Assembly: GCA_905233405.1 (NCBI GenBank)
Contig: CAJOEG010000091.1
Coordinates: 1-5,876, forward strand
From: an uncultured Bacteroidales bacterium
Lineage (GTDB): Bacteria > Bacteroidota > Bacteroidia > Bacteroidales > ML635J-15
Reading direction: 5' to 3'
Length of the DNA: 5,876 nucleotides
In this document: one piece after another, positions 1 through 5,876 of the stretch
Position numbering within the stretch: position 1 is the first letter of the stretch
Layout of the letters: each line of letters begins with the position of its first letter
The notes under the pieces: model-generated
Told to the model about the DNA's origin: nothing
Database searches by the model: none
The model's input: the letters and a program-made list of their open reading frames with translations, nothing else
Position numbers and translations under genes: made by a program

Positions 1-2003
1 CAGCATTCATGGCGACATCAGACAAGTACAAACGTAAAATGCCGGGACGTATCATCGGTGTCAGCGTTGACAAGTTCGGACGCAAGGCTCTCCGTCTTGC
101 CCTCCAGACCCGCGAACAGCACATCAAGCGCGAAGATGCTACATCGAACATCTGCACCGCTCAGGCTCTGCTCGCAATGATGGCTGGTTTCTACGTTGTA
201 TATCACGGACCAGAGGGAATGAGAAGAATTGCTAACAACATCTATTCTTCAGCAAAGTTCCTCGCTGCCGAAATCAAGAAGCTCGGCTACAAGATTGAAC
301 ATACTAACATCTTCGATACAGTTATCGTTAGCGGTGCCGACAAGAAGGCTATAGAAAAGCTCGCTTTGCAGCGCAAGATTAACTTCCACTACATCGACGA
401 AAAGACCGTTGGCTTCAGCACCGACGAACTTATTTCGGTTGCCGATGTAAACAACATCCTCGAAATCTTTGCTCTCGCAGCAGGCAAGAAGGCAAAGAAA
501 GTTGAAGATGTTCCGATGGTAAATATGGATGCAAAGTTCGCAAGAACCGACAGCATTTTCAACCAGAAGGTATTCAACAGCTACCACAGCGAAACCGAAA
601 TGATGCGTTACATCAAGAAACTCGAACGTCGTGACATTTCGATGATTTCACTCGGTTCGTGCACAATGAAGCTCAATCCTGCAACTTCGATGTTGCCGCT
701 CAGCTGGCCGGAATTTGCAAACATCCACCCGTTTGTTCCGAAGAACCAGGCTCTCGGTTACTACGAACTCATCGAAGACATTTCGAAGGACCTTTCGACA
801 ATCACTGGCTTTGCAGCAACAACCTTGCAGCCAAATTCGGGTGCAACTGGCGAACATACAGGCCTTATGATTATCCGTGCTTACCACCACTCAAGAAAGG
901 AAGCTCACAGGAATGTCTGCATTATCCCGACATCGGCACACGGAACCAACCCCGCAAGTATGGCAATGGCAGGTTTCAAGCTTGTTCTCGTTAACTGCGA
1001 CGAACACGGTAACATCGATGTTAAGGACTTGAAGGAAAAGGCAGTTGCCAACAAGGACAACCTTGCTGCAATGATGATTACCTATCCATCAACCCACGGC
1101 GTATTCGAGAACAAGATTCTCGACATCGTAAAGATTATCCACGACAACGGTGGTCTCGTATATATGGACGGTGCAAACATGAACGCACAGGTTGCTCTCA
1201 CCAACCCCGGAACTATCGGAGCAGACGTTTGCCACCTCAACCTCCACAAGACCTTTGCTAGCCCTCACGGTGGTGGTGGTCCTGGCATCGGAACCGTTTC
1301 GGTATGCAAGAAGCTCGTTGACTTCCTCCCGACCCACAGCGTAATCAAGACCGGTGGCAAGAAGGGCATCCGCGCTATCACTTCGGCTCCGTTCGGCAGC
1401 GCAATGATTCTCCCGATTACCTACGCTTACATCAAGATGATGGGCGAACGCGGTCTTAGGGAAGCTACAAAAATTGCTATCCTCAACGCAAACTACATTG
1501 CAAGCGAACTGAAGGATACTTTCAATGTTCTCTACACTGGCGAAACTGGCCGTTGCGCACACGAAATGATTCTTGATGTTCAGAAGTTCCGCGCTGAATA
1601 TGGCGTTGAAGCTGCCGACATCGCTCACCGTCTGATGGACTTCGGATTCCACGCTCCAACATTGTCGTTCCCGGTTCACGAAACCCTTATGGTTGAACCT
1701 ACCGAGAGCGAAAGCAAGCAGGAACTCGACCGCTTCATCGAGACAATGAAGGTTATCAAGGCTGAATGCGAGGACATCAAGGCTGGCAAATATACCCGCG
1801 AGGACAATCCTCTTGTAAATGCACCTCACACCCAGTTTGAATGTACTGCAAGCGAGTGGAACCACTGCTATCCGCGTGAAAAGGCTGCCTTCCCGCTGCC
1901 ATGGATCAAGGAAAACAAGTTCTGGCCTTACGTTGCAAAGATTGACAATGCATACGGCGACCGCAACCTCGACTGCAAGTGCAACCAGCTCGAAGAAGAA
2001 TAA
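1..2003 (+). CDS. gcvP: Glycine dehydrogenase (decarboxylating), glycine cleavage P-protein; 5' end outside window
   Basis: PLP-dependent cytoplasmic enzyme that decarboxylates glycine and passes the aminomethyl group to the lipoyl arm of H-protein (GcvH). The frame is open to the left edge: the codons before the ATG at base 9 read Ala-Phe, fitting the family's 'AAF-ATxDxYKRxMPGRIIG' stretch, so that ATG is internal (numbering below starts from it). About 285-290 N-terminal residues are missing from a family length near 950-960. Visible are the end of the first aminotransferase-like half (to about residue 180, with TSNICTAQALLA) and the whole second half, beginning near ISLGSCTMKLNPA (213-225). 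Active-site landmarks include AHGTNPASMAMAG, YPSTHGVFE, the cofactor-contacting MDGAN, and the PLP-binding Lys414 in HLNLHKTF (codon 1248-1250), followed by a glycine-rich loop. The C-terminus NLDCKC resembles the usual NLxCxC ending. Lysine is mostly AAG, unlike the A-rich gene at 2623, suggesting high expression. No defect is seen. Other gcv genes, if linked, lie outside the window. Confidence 0.97.
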   Translation, partial: AFMATSDKYKRKMPGRIIGVSVDKFGRKALRLALQTREQHIKREDATSNICTAQALLAMMAGFYVVYHGPEGMRRIANNIYSSAKFLAAEIKKLGYKIEHTNIFDTVIVSGADKKAIEKLALQRKINFHYIDEKTVGFSTDELISVADVNNILEIFALAAGKKAKKVEDVPMVNMDAKFARTDSIFNQKVFNSYHSETEMMRYIKKLERRDISMISLGSCTMKLNPATSMLPLSWPEFANIHPFVPKNQALGYYELIEDISKDLSTITGFAATTLQPNSGATGEHTGLMIIRAYHHSRKEAHRNVCIIPTSAHGTNPASMAMAGFKLVLVNCDEHGNIDVKDLKEKAVANKDNLAAMMITYPSTHGVFENKILDIVKIIHDNGGLVYMDGANMNAQVALTNPGTIGADVCHLNLHKTFASPHGGGGPGIGTVSVCKKLVDFLPTHSVIKTGGKKGIRAITSAPFGSAMILPITYAYIKMMGERGLREATKIAILNANYIASELKDTFNVLYTGETGRCAHEMILDVQKFRAEYGVEAADIAHRLMDFGFHAPTLSFPVHETLMVEPTESESKQELDRFIETMKVIKAECEDIKAGKYTREDNPLVNAPHTQFECTASEWNHCYPREKAAFPLPWIKENKFWPYVAKIDNAYGDRNLDCKCNQLEEE

Positions 2004-2019
2004 GATTGATTTATAAACG

Positions 2020-2049
2020 AAAAAGTCCGGCGAATTGTCGGACTTTTTT
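2020..2049 (+). terminator. Intrinsic terminator after gcvP, possibly bidirectional
   Basis: A perfect 10-bp stem, AAAAAGTCCG (2020-2029) with CGGACTTTTT (2039-2048), encloses a 9-base loop and ends in a T run (2044-2049). It starts 16 bases after the gcvP stop codon, as expected for a Rho-independent terminator. Because the left arm begins with five A, the minus-strand transcript also has a hairpin ending in five U, so it could be a backstop for the tRNA unit that reads toward it. Confidence 0.9.
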
Positions 2050-2071
2050 ATTTTATTGCTTTTGATAATAT

Positions 2072-2093
2072 AAAAAGAGCTTTATACAAAGCC
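2072..2093 (-). terminator. Weak candidate terminator of the tRNA unit
   Basis: Read on the minus strand, GCTTT-GTAT-AAAGC (2092 to 2079) is a perfect 5-bp stem with a 4-base loop, extended by one possible G-U pair. It is followed by TCTTTTTAT (T run at 2076-2072). It begins 47 bases beyond the 3' end of tRNA-Leu. The stem is short and AT-rich, so activity is uncertain; the stronger hairpin at 2020-2049 lies behind it. Confidence 0.4.
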
Positions 2094-2139
2094 TTGCAAT
2101 ATACACAAAAATATCTAAAATAATGATTTTACAAATAGG

Positions 2140-2224
2140 TACCCCGGGCCGGGGTCGAACCGGCACGATCGCAATGATCACTGGATTTTAAGTCCAGCGC
2201 GTCTACCTATTCCGCCACCAGGGC
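2140..2224 (-). tRNA. tRNA-Leu (anticodon UAA)
   Basis: An 85-base class II tRNA read on the minus strand. The acceptor arm GCCCTGG pairs with CCGGGGT, including a G1-U72 wobble also found in the matching E. coli tRNA-Leu, and the discriminator is A. The anticodon stem CTGGA/TCCAG encloses loop CTTAAAA, giving anticodon TAA. A long variable arm follows, as required for Leu. The T arm is GCCGG-TTCGACC-CCGGC. The 3' CCA is not encoded (ACCT is found), so it must be added after transcription. It lies 37 bases downstream of tRNA-Gly and is probably cotranscribed with it. Confidence 0.96.
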
Positions 2225-2261
2225 ACTGATTTTCTTACTTCAAAAGAGCGTAAAAAAAAAG

Positions 2262-2334
<73 letters not shown>

Positions 2335-2345
2335 TAAAAGCGTTG

Positions 2346-2378
2346 CAAAGGTAAGACAAATTTCCAATTACTTCCAAA
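2346..2378 (-). promoter_or_regulatory. Bacteroidota-type promoter of the tRNA Gly-Leu unit
   Basis: On the minus strand, TTTG (2378-2375) is followed after 21 bases by TACCTTTG (2353-2346). This matches the known Bacteroidota sigma-factor consensus of a -33 TTTG and a -7 TAnnTTTG. Transcription should begin about 5-7 bases further on, near 2340, leaving a leader of only some six bases before the tRNA-Gly 5' end. Confidence 0.8.
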
Positions 2379-2380
2379 TA

Positions 2381-2412
2381 TTTTTTTCACTTTTTTATTT
2401 TTATTCATTTTT
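2381..2412 (-). promoter_or_regulatory. A-tract UP-like element upstream of the tRNA promoter
   Basis: On the minus strand there are A runs of 7, 6, 5 and 5 bases (2387-2381, 2396-2391, 2402-2398, 2412-2408), with centres roughly one helical turn apart for two of the three intervals. They lie directly upstream of the -33 box. Such runs bend DNA and often form UP elements at stable-RNA promoters. The role is inferred from position and composition only. Confidence 0.45.
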
Positions 2413-2556
2413 GCATTGATTTTCAGAACATTACAACAATACAACTAGAGTTCAAAACAACGATTTAGACTATTTTTTAATCCAAGAAAGCCAGTCTACC
2501 TGCATTCAAAACAGCATATTATTATTTGAAGAATGAAAAAATGAATGCTGACACTA

Positions 2557-2577
2557 CTGCAAAGTATGTCTTTGCGG
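2557..2577 (+). promoter_or_regulatory. Inverted repeat overlapping the -33 box, candidate operator
   Basis: GCAAAG (2559-2564) and CTTTGC (2570-2575) form a perfect 6-bp inverted repeat with a 5-base spacer. Counting a possible T-G pair and a C-G pair at the flanks, the symmetry extends to 2557-2577. The right arm contains the -33 TTTG of the promoter for the gene at 2623, so a dimeric regulator bound here would meet RNA polymerase. Chance occurrence in this AT-rich spacer cannot be excluded. Confidence 0.35.
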
Positions 2578-2601
2578 AATCGGAATAATCAATTAGCTTT
2601 G
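2571..2601 (+). promoter_or_regulatory. Bacteroidota-type promoter of the PorE-like gene
   Basis: TTTG (2571-2574), a 19-base gap and TAGCTTTG (2594-2601) match the phylum's -33/-7 consensus exactly. The predicted start near 2606-2608 gives a leader of about 15 bases before the ATG at 2623. The leader is A-rich (ACAAAAATTACAAAAA) with no Shine-Dalgarno sequence, which is usual in this phylum. Confidence 0.85.
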
Positions 2602-2622
2602 TAGCTACAAAAATTACAAAAA

Positions 2623-4590
2623 ATGAAAACCATAGTTTCTACTATATTGCTCCTAATGCTTTTCTGCTTCGCATCGGCACAGGTTGACACAAAATTCACG
2701 ACTTCCAACTTCCCAGGAAGGGCAAATGACGTAAATACGGCGAAATCGAACATCAAGGCTGGTGATGAATTTTTCTATGCAGGAGACTTCACCAACGCAC
2801 TAAAATATTACATGCCTGCTCAGAAATTCAATCCAAACAATTCCGATCTGAACTACAAAATTGGCTACTGTCATTTCAACTCAATACAAAAGTCGCAGTG
2901 CCTTGAATACTTTGAACGCGCATATAAACTAAACAAAACCATCGACAAGCGAATCCTTTTCTACCTCGGATGTGGCTACCACTGGAACTACAAATTTGCA
3001 GATGCAAAAAAGTGCTACTCCGACTATCTGAAAACACTGAAAGACAAGAATGAACAAGCCGAGATTCGCCGATTTATACAACAATGCAACAACGGAATCG
3101 AAATCATGAAGGACACTGTAGATGTGGAAATCATTAACCTTGGCGAAAACATCAATACCGAATACCGCGAATATGGTCCACTAGTAACTTCCGACGGATC
3201 AAAGCTATATTTTACTTCGCGCAGAAAAGGCACTACAGGAAACCAGATTGCTGACGATGGAATGTACTACGAGGACATATACGAAAGTTCGCACTCTTTA
3301 GCTGGCTGGACAAAAGCTCATAACATAGGTTCTCCGCTTAACACCAAAATGCACGATGCGATTGTTGGCCTTTCGCCAGATGGACAGACAATGTACGTAT
3401 ATATTGATGACAATGGTGGCGACATTTATGTTTCAACGCTAAAAGGAAGCAAGTGGCAAAAGCCAAAAAACATCTCGGAGAACATCAACCGTGAATCGCA
3501 CGAATCGCGAGCCTGCCTTTCGTCGGACAACAGAACTTTGTACTTCATTTCGGGCAACAACAGCAAGTCGATTGGCGGACGCGACATATTCTACTCCACA
3601 CGTGACAGAAGTGGCAACTGGTCGAAACCAATTAATATAGGTAAACCCATAAATTCCGAGTACGACGAATGCGACGTCTTCATTCATCCAGATGGCAGAA
3701 CATTGTATTTTAGTTCAAATGGACACAACACCATGGGAGGCTACGACATCTTCAAGTCTGTAAAGGACGACAGCGGAAACTGGTCGGAACCAGAAAATCT
3801 CGGTTATCCAATCAACACGCCACTCGATGATGTATTCTTCTCGATAACCGCCAGCGGAAAAAACGCCTATTACACATCAGTTCGCCCTGATGGCTACGGC
3901 TTGCACGACATCTACGAACTGAAATTCCCAACTAAAAATAACAAGCAAAATGCACCGAAAGTTCTCGTAACCCTCGTCAAAGGTACAATTACCGATGCCG
4001 ACAACGGCACTCCTCTCGAAGCAAACATCGAAATCACTGACAACAGCAAAAACGAGGTAATATCAACATTCAAGTCGAATAGTTCGTCGGGAGCGTACAT
4101 CGTGAACTTGCCATCGGGAAAAAACTACGGACTTAGTGTAAGCAAGGACGGCTACCTTTTCCACAGCGAAAACTTCAACCTTGCCGACACCGCCGACTTT
4201 CAAGAATTGGTAATCGACGTGCAACTGAAAAAAATCCAAGTCGGCACAACCATAATCCTGAAAAACATATTCTTCGACTACAACAAATCGTCGCTTCAGC
4301 CCGAATCGTATGCCGAACTCGACCGCGTTGCCGAAATCCTAAAAAAGCAACCCAACCTAAAAATTGAAATTTCTGGTCATACCGACAACCAAGGCAGCCT
4401 AAAGTACAACACTGACCTATCGGAATCGCGTGCGAAAACTGTTGTCGATTACCTCATCGGCAAGGGCATTGCAGAAAATCGTCTGACCTACAAGGGTTAC
4501 GCATACGAAAAGCCTATCGCCACCAACGACACTGAAGAAGGCCGTAGCGCAAACCGCAGGGTTGAATTCAAAATATTGGAGACGAAATAG
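2623..4590 (+). CDS. PorE-like periplasmic protein: TPR, PD40 beta-propeller, carboxypeptidase-regulatory-like and OmpA_C domains
   Basis: A 655-residue exported protein with an N-terminal signal peptide (Lys2, hydrophobic 4-16, ASA before Gln20). TPR-like helices cover about 38-155. A propeller follows at about 178-435 with five repeats: cores TSDGSKLYFTS (189), SPDGQTMYV (251), SSDNRTLYFIS (300), HPDGRTLYFSS (355) and TASGKNAYYTS (409), each followed by a DI[YF]-type strand. A carboxypeptidase-regulatory-like beta domain spans about 448-537 (GTITDADNGTPLEANI). An OmpA_C peptidoglycan-binding domain spans about 541-655, with GHTD and LSESRA; Asp588 and Arg603 match the Asp/Arg pair that holds diaminopimelate in OmpA. 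Domain order and length match PorE, a type IX secretion component of Porphyromonas. Paralogues with this layout exist in Bacteroidota, so the role in secretion is unproven. The only early Cys (Cys15, in MLFCFAS) is a poor lipobox, so it is probably a soluble periplasmic anchor rather than a lipoprotein. It has its own promoter; its stop is 6 bases from that of the convergent gene. Confidence 0.9.
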   Translation: MKTIVSTILLLMLFCFASAQVDTKFTTSNFPGRANDVNTAKSNIKAGDEFFYAGDFTNALKYYMPAQKFNPNNSDLNYKIGYCHFNSIQKSQCLEYFERAYKLNKTIDKRILFYLGCGYHWNYKFADAKKCYSDYLKTLKDKNEQAEIRRFIQQCNNGIEIMKDTVDVEIINLGENINTEYREYGPLVTSDGSKLYFTSRRKGTTGNQIADDGMYYEDIYESSHSLAGWTKAHNIGSPLNTKMHDAIVGLSPDGQTMYVYIDDNGGDIYVSTLKGSKWQKPKNISENINRESHESRACLSSDNRTLYFISGNNSKSIGGRDIFYSTRDRSGNWSKPINIGKPINSEYDECDVFIHPDGRTLYFSSNGHNTMGGYDIFKSVKDDSGNWSEPENLGYPINTPLDDVFFSITASGKNAYYTSVRPDGYGLHDIYELKFPTKNNKQNAPKVLVTLVKGTITDADNGTPLEANIEITDNSKNEVISTFKSNSSSGAYIVNLPSGKNYGLSVSKDGYLFHSENFNLADTADFQELVIDVQLKKIQVGTTIILKNIFFDYNKSSLQPESYAELDRVAEILKKQPNLKIEISGHTDNQGSLKYNTDLSESRAKTVVDYLIGKGIAENRLTYKGYAYEKPIATNDTEEGRSANRRVEFKILETK

Positions 4591-4596
4591 ATTTGA

Positions 4597-5259
4597 CTAA
4601 TACTTCATCCTGTATGCGCCAGACAAATAGAAATGCCCCTGTACACCAACAACCTGATAGTATTTGTTGAAGCTTCCAAATAAAGAAACACCTATTCCAA
4701 GATCGTATAAAAACTTGAAAGTAGTCTGCACTTCCACATGTCCACCGATGGTATTCTTTACTATCGAACCTGTTGGATAATCGGGATTTGGTATCCAAGC
4801 TATCGCCCACGCAGGACCTATGAAAAAGCCAAAATGATACCATCTGCCTTCGAAACGAAGTCCAGCTCCAGCATGTATGTCGTTTAACTGATGCATTGCA
4901 CGGATTCCCCTCAAATTGGGGTTGTACCAGCTTTCAAAGAAGAAATTTTCACCTGAAAAATGCCAGCCAACATTGAAATACACAGCCTTGTAACGGAAAT
5001 GGTATGCAAGTGCCATCGTTCTGTTAAGACCTATTTCTCCGTATGACGGCTCGTAGTTGATTTTGTAGCTCACCCCCATACCGAATGTCAACCAGTTGCT
5101 ACCCTGCTTGTATATCTTGTCGCCATACTGCACTTCACCAAACATCTTGTCGTACTTCGACTTTTCCTTGGTTGCACGAGGCTTAGTATTGTCGGTCTGT
5201 GCGACAAGCGACAAAGTGCATATTGCAAGTAATATGATGAGCAGCAGTCGTTTATTCAT
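4597..5259 (-). CDS. Putative outer-membrane beta-barrel protein, family not recognised
   Basis: A 220-residue protein with a clear signal peptide: MNKR, a hydrophobic core at about 5-19, and probable cleavage at LVA before Gln21. A charged, Lys-rich segment follows (about 22-38). From about 50 the sequence has short alternating stretches rich in Gly and aromatics separated by polar turns (LTFGMGVSYKI, MALAYHF, VYFNVGWHF, YHFGFFIGPAWAIAW, LYDLGIGVSLFG, GHFYLSGAYRMKY). That pattern, and the terminal aromatic after alternating residues, suits a small barrel, perhaps eight strands, inserted by BAM. No catalytic motif or named family is evident. The ATG overlaps the end of the upstream nitroreductase gene by 8 bases, suggesting coupled translation; AAGGA ten bases before the ATG may act as a ribosome site, but it also encodes the neighbour. 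No terminator is visible after its stop. Confidence 0.8.
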   Translation of the reverse strand: MNKRLLLIILLAICTLSLVAQTDNTKPRATKEKSKYDKMFGEVQYGDKIYKQGSNWLTFGMGVSYKINYEPSYGEIGLNRTMALAYHFRYKAVYFNVGWHFSGENFFFESWYNPNLRGIRAMHQLNDIHAGAGLRFEGRWYHFGFFIGPAWAIAWIPNPDYPTGSIVKNTIGGHVEVQTTFKFLYDLGIGVSLFGSFNKYYQVVGVQGHFYLSGAYRMKY

Positions 5260-5876
5260 TTGGCAAAAATCCTTGTTTTTTCAGTACATCAAGCAGGCAT
5301 TTCGATGCCTGTTCGTTGCCTTCCTTTGTGTATCTTACTTCTGCAAAAACTTGAGCAAGCGTCTGTTTATTATTCTCGGCAATGAATTTTTTGTTCGATT
5401 CAAGGCTTTCAGTCTCGGCATAAATCCTATCGATGTCAGCCTTGTCAAAATTATGATAAGTCTCACGATGAACTATCGCCTCGAGCGGAAGCCGTTCGGT
5501 AAGTGGCAGTTGCTGTTTCGGGTAACCCATTGTTACTGTTGCAACAGGAACAACGCCTTTCGGAAGTTTCAGAATCTCAATAATCTTGTCGGCATTGTAG
5601 ATTACCGTACCTAAATAGCAAATTCCCAATCCGTTGCTTTCGGCTTCGAGGCAGGCATTCTGCGCTGCAATTATTGCATCGGTGGCTGCTGTCATAAAGG
5701 TCAGGAAATTGTCGAATCCAGCCTTGGCATTCCTGTTCTCACACCAGATTTTAAAGCGGTTGATGTCGGCGCAGAATGTAAGCACAGCCTTTGCGTTGGT
5801 TATTGCAGGCTGGCAGAAGTGCGTTGGTGCCAACTTAGCTATCATTTCCTTGTCGGTGTTGACAATAATGCTGTAA
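5252..5876 (-). CDS. Nitroreductase family oxidoreductase (NfsA-like), N-terminus outside window
   Basis: FMN-dependent NAD(P)H oxidoreductase of the nitroreductase superfamily, expected in the cytoplasm and able to reduce nitro compounds or quinones; the true substrate is unknown. The frame stays open to the right edge: ten codons before the ATG at 5845 read YSIIVNTDKE, a typical family segment, so that ATG is probably internal. About 207 residues are visible. Family signatures (numbered from that Met) are VLTFCADINR (21-30), the helix with ATDAIIAAQNACLEAES (54-70), GLGICYLGT (72-80) and the ILKLPKGVVPVATVTMGYP stretch (91-109), which aligns by eye with E. coli NfsA. The C-terminus VFAEVRYTKEGNE to DVLKKQGFLPNE is typical of the Bacteroidota group. 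The missing part, roughly 30-50 residues, should carry the Arg-Ser FMN-phosphate motif. It is the first visible gene of a unit with the barrel protein; the promoter lies outside. Confidence 0.92.
   Translation of the reverse strand, partial: YSIIVNTDKEMIAKLAPTHFCQPAITNAKAVLTFCADINRFKIWCENRNAKAGFDNFLTFMTAATDAIIAAQNACLEAESNGLGICYLGTVIYNADKIIEILKLPKGVVPVATVTMGYPKQQLPLTERLPLEAIVHRETYHNFDKADIDRIYAETESLESNKKFIAENNKQTLAQVFAEVRYTKEGNEQASKCLLDVLKKQGFLPNE

Noticed and set aside
659..994. A 111-codon plus-strand frame inside gcvP
   Set aside because: It is a shifted-frame shadow of the conserved P-protein sequence, with no plausible protein features.
1089..1865. A 258-codon open frame on the minus strand inside gcvP
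   Set aside because: It lies wholly antisense to a highly conserved enzyme and its translation shows no recognisable domain. The biased codons of gcvP explain the lack of stops.
2142..2154. GC-rich palindromic stretch CCCCGGGCCGGGG
   Set aside because: It is the acceptor and T-stem sequence of tRNA-Leu.
2422..2513. Three similar 9-mers, TTCAGAACA (2422) and TTCAAAACA (2451, 2505)
   Set aside because: Irregular spacing (29 and 54 bases) and low complexity in an AT-rich spacer make chance the simpler explanation.
2502..2550. Distant inverted repeats GCATTCA/TGAATGC and CAGCAT/ATGCTG in the spacer
   Set aside because: The arms are short and loops of about 27-33 bases are long, the pairings compete with each other, and no T run follows.
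2541..2588. A 15-codon frame (MNADTTAKYVFAESE) before the PorE-like gene
   Set aside because: It overlaps the promoter and the inverted repeat, so the mapped-type start site would lie downstream of it. It has no ribosome site or coding signature.
5096..5614. A 172-codon plus-strand frame across the barrel/nitroreductase junction
   Set aside because: It is antisense to two better-supported genes and has no family features.

Overview
The window looks like ordinary chromosome from a member of the Bacteroidota, most likely the order Bacteroidales. Three things point there: two matches to the phylum-specific promoter consensus (TTTG, about 19-21 bases, then TAnnTTTG); a protein with TPR, beta-propeller, carboxypeptidase-regulatory-like and OmpA_C domains in the order of PorE of Porphyromonas; and signal peptides ending just before Gln, as is common in the phylum. 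The species cannot be named from the sequence.

Layout from left to right: (1) the 3' two-thirds of gcvP, the glycine dehydrogenase (P-protein) of the glycine cleavage system, running in from outside the window and closed by a strong hairpin terminator whose symmetric A/T arms could work on both strands; (2) two tRNA genes on the minus strand, transcribed as Gly(GCC) then Leu(UAA), with a near-consensus promoter, an A-tract UP-like element and a weak terminator of their own; (3) an AT-rich spacer holding a plus-strand promoter and a 17-base inverted repeat that overlaps its -33 box; (4) a secreted 655-residue PorE-like, peptidoglycan-binding periplasmic protein; (5) a two-gene minus-strand unit that converges on it: an NfsA-type nitroreductase entering from the right edge, overlapping by 8 bases the start of a 220-residue putative outer-membrane beta-barrel protein of unrecognised family.

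The blocks appear to be separate transcription units. gcvP is one-carbon and amino-acid metabolism and the tRNAs are housekeeping. The PorE-like protein probably ties an outer-membrane or periplasmic complex to peptidoglycan. The nitroreductase and barrel protein are probably translated from one message, although their functions have no obvious link. I saw no mobile element, CRISPR array, phage gene, toxin-antitoxin pair or defence system, and no convincing new system. The points most worth a second look are the operator-like palindrome, the PorE-like protein without a lipobox, and the nitroreductase/barrel overlap.
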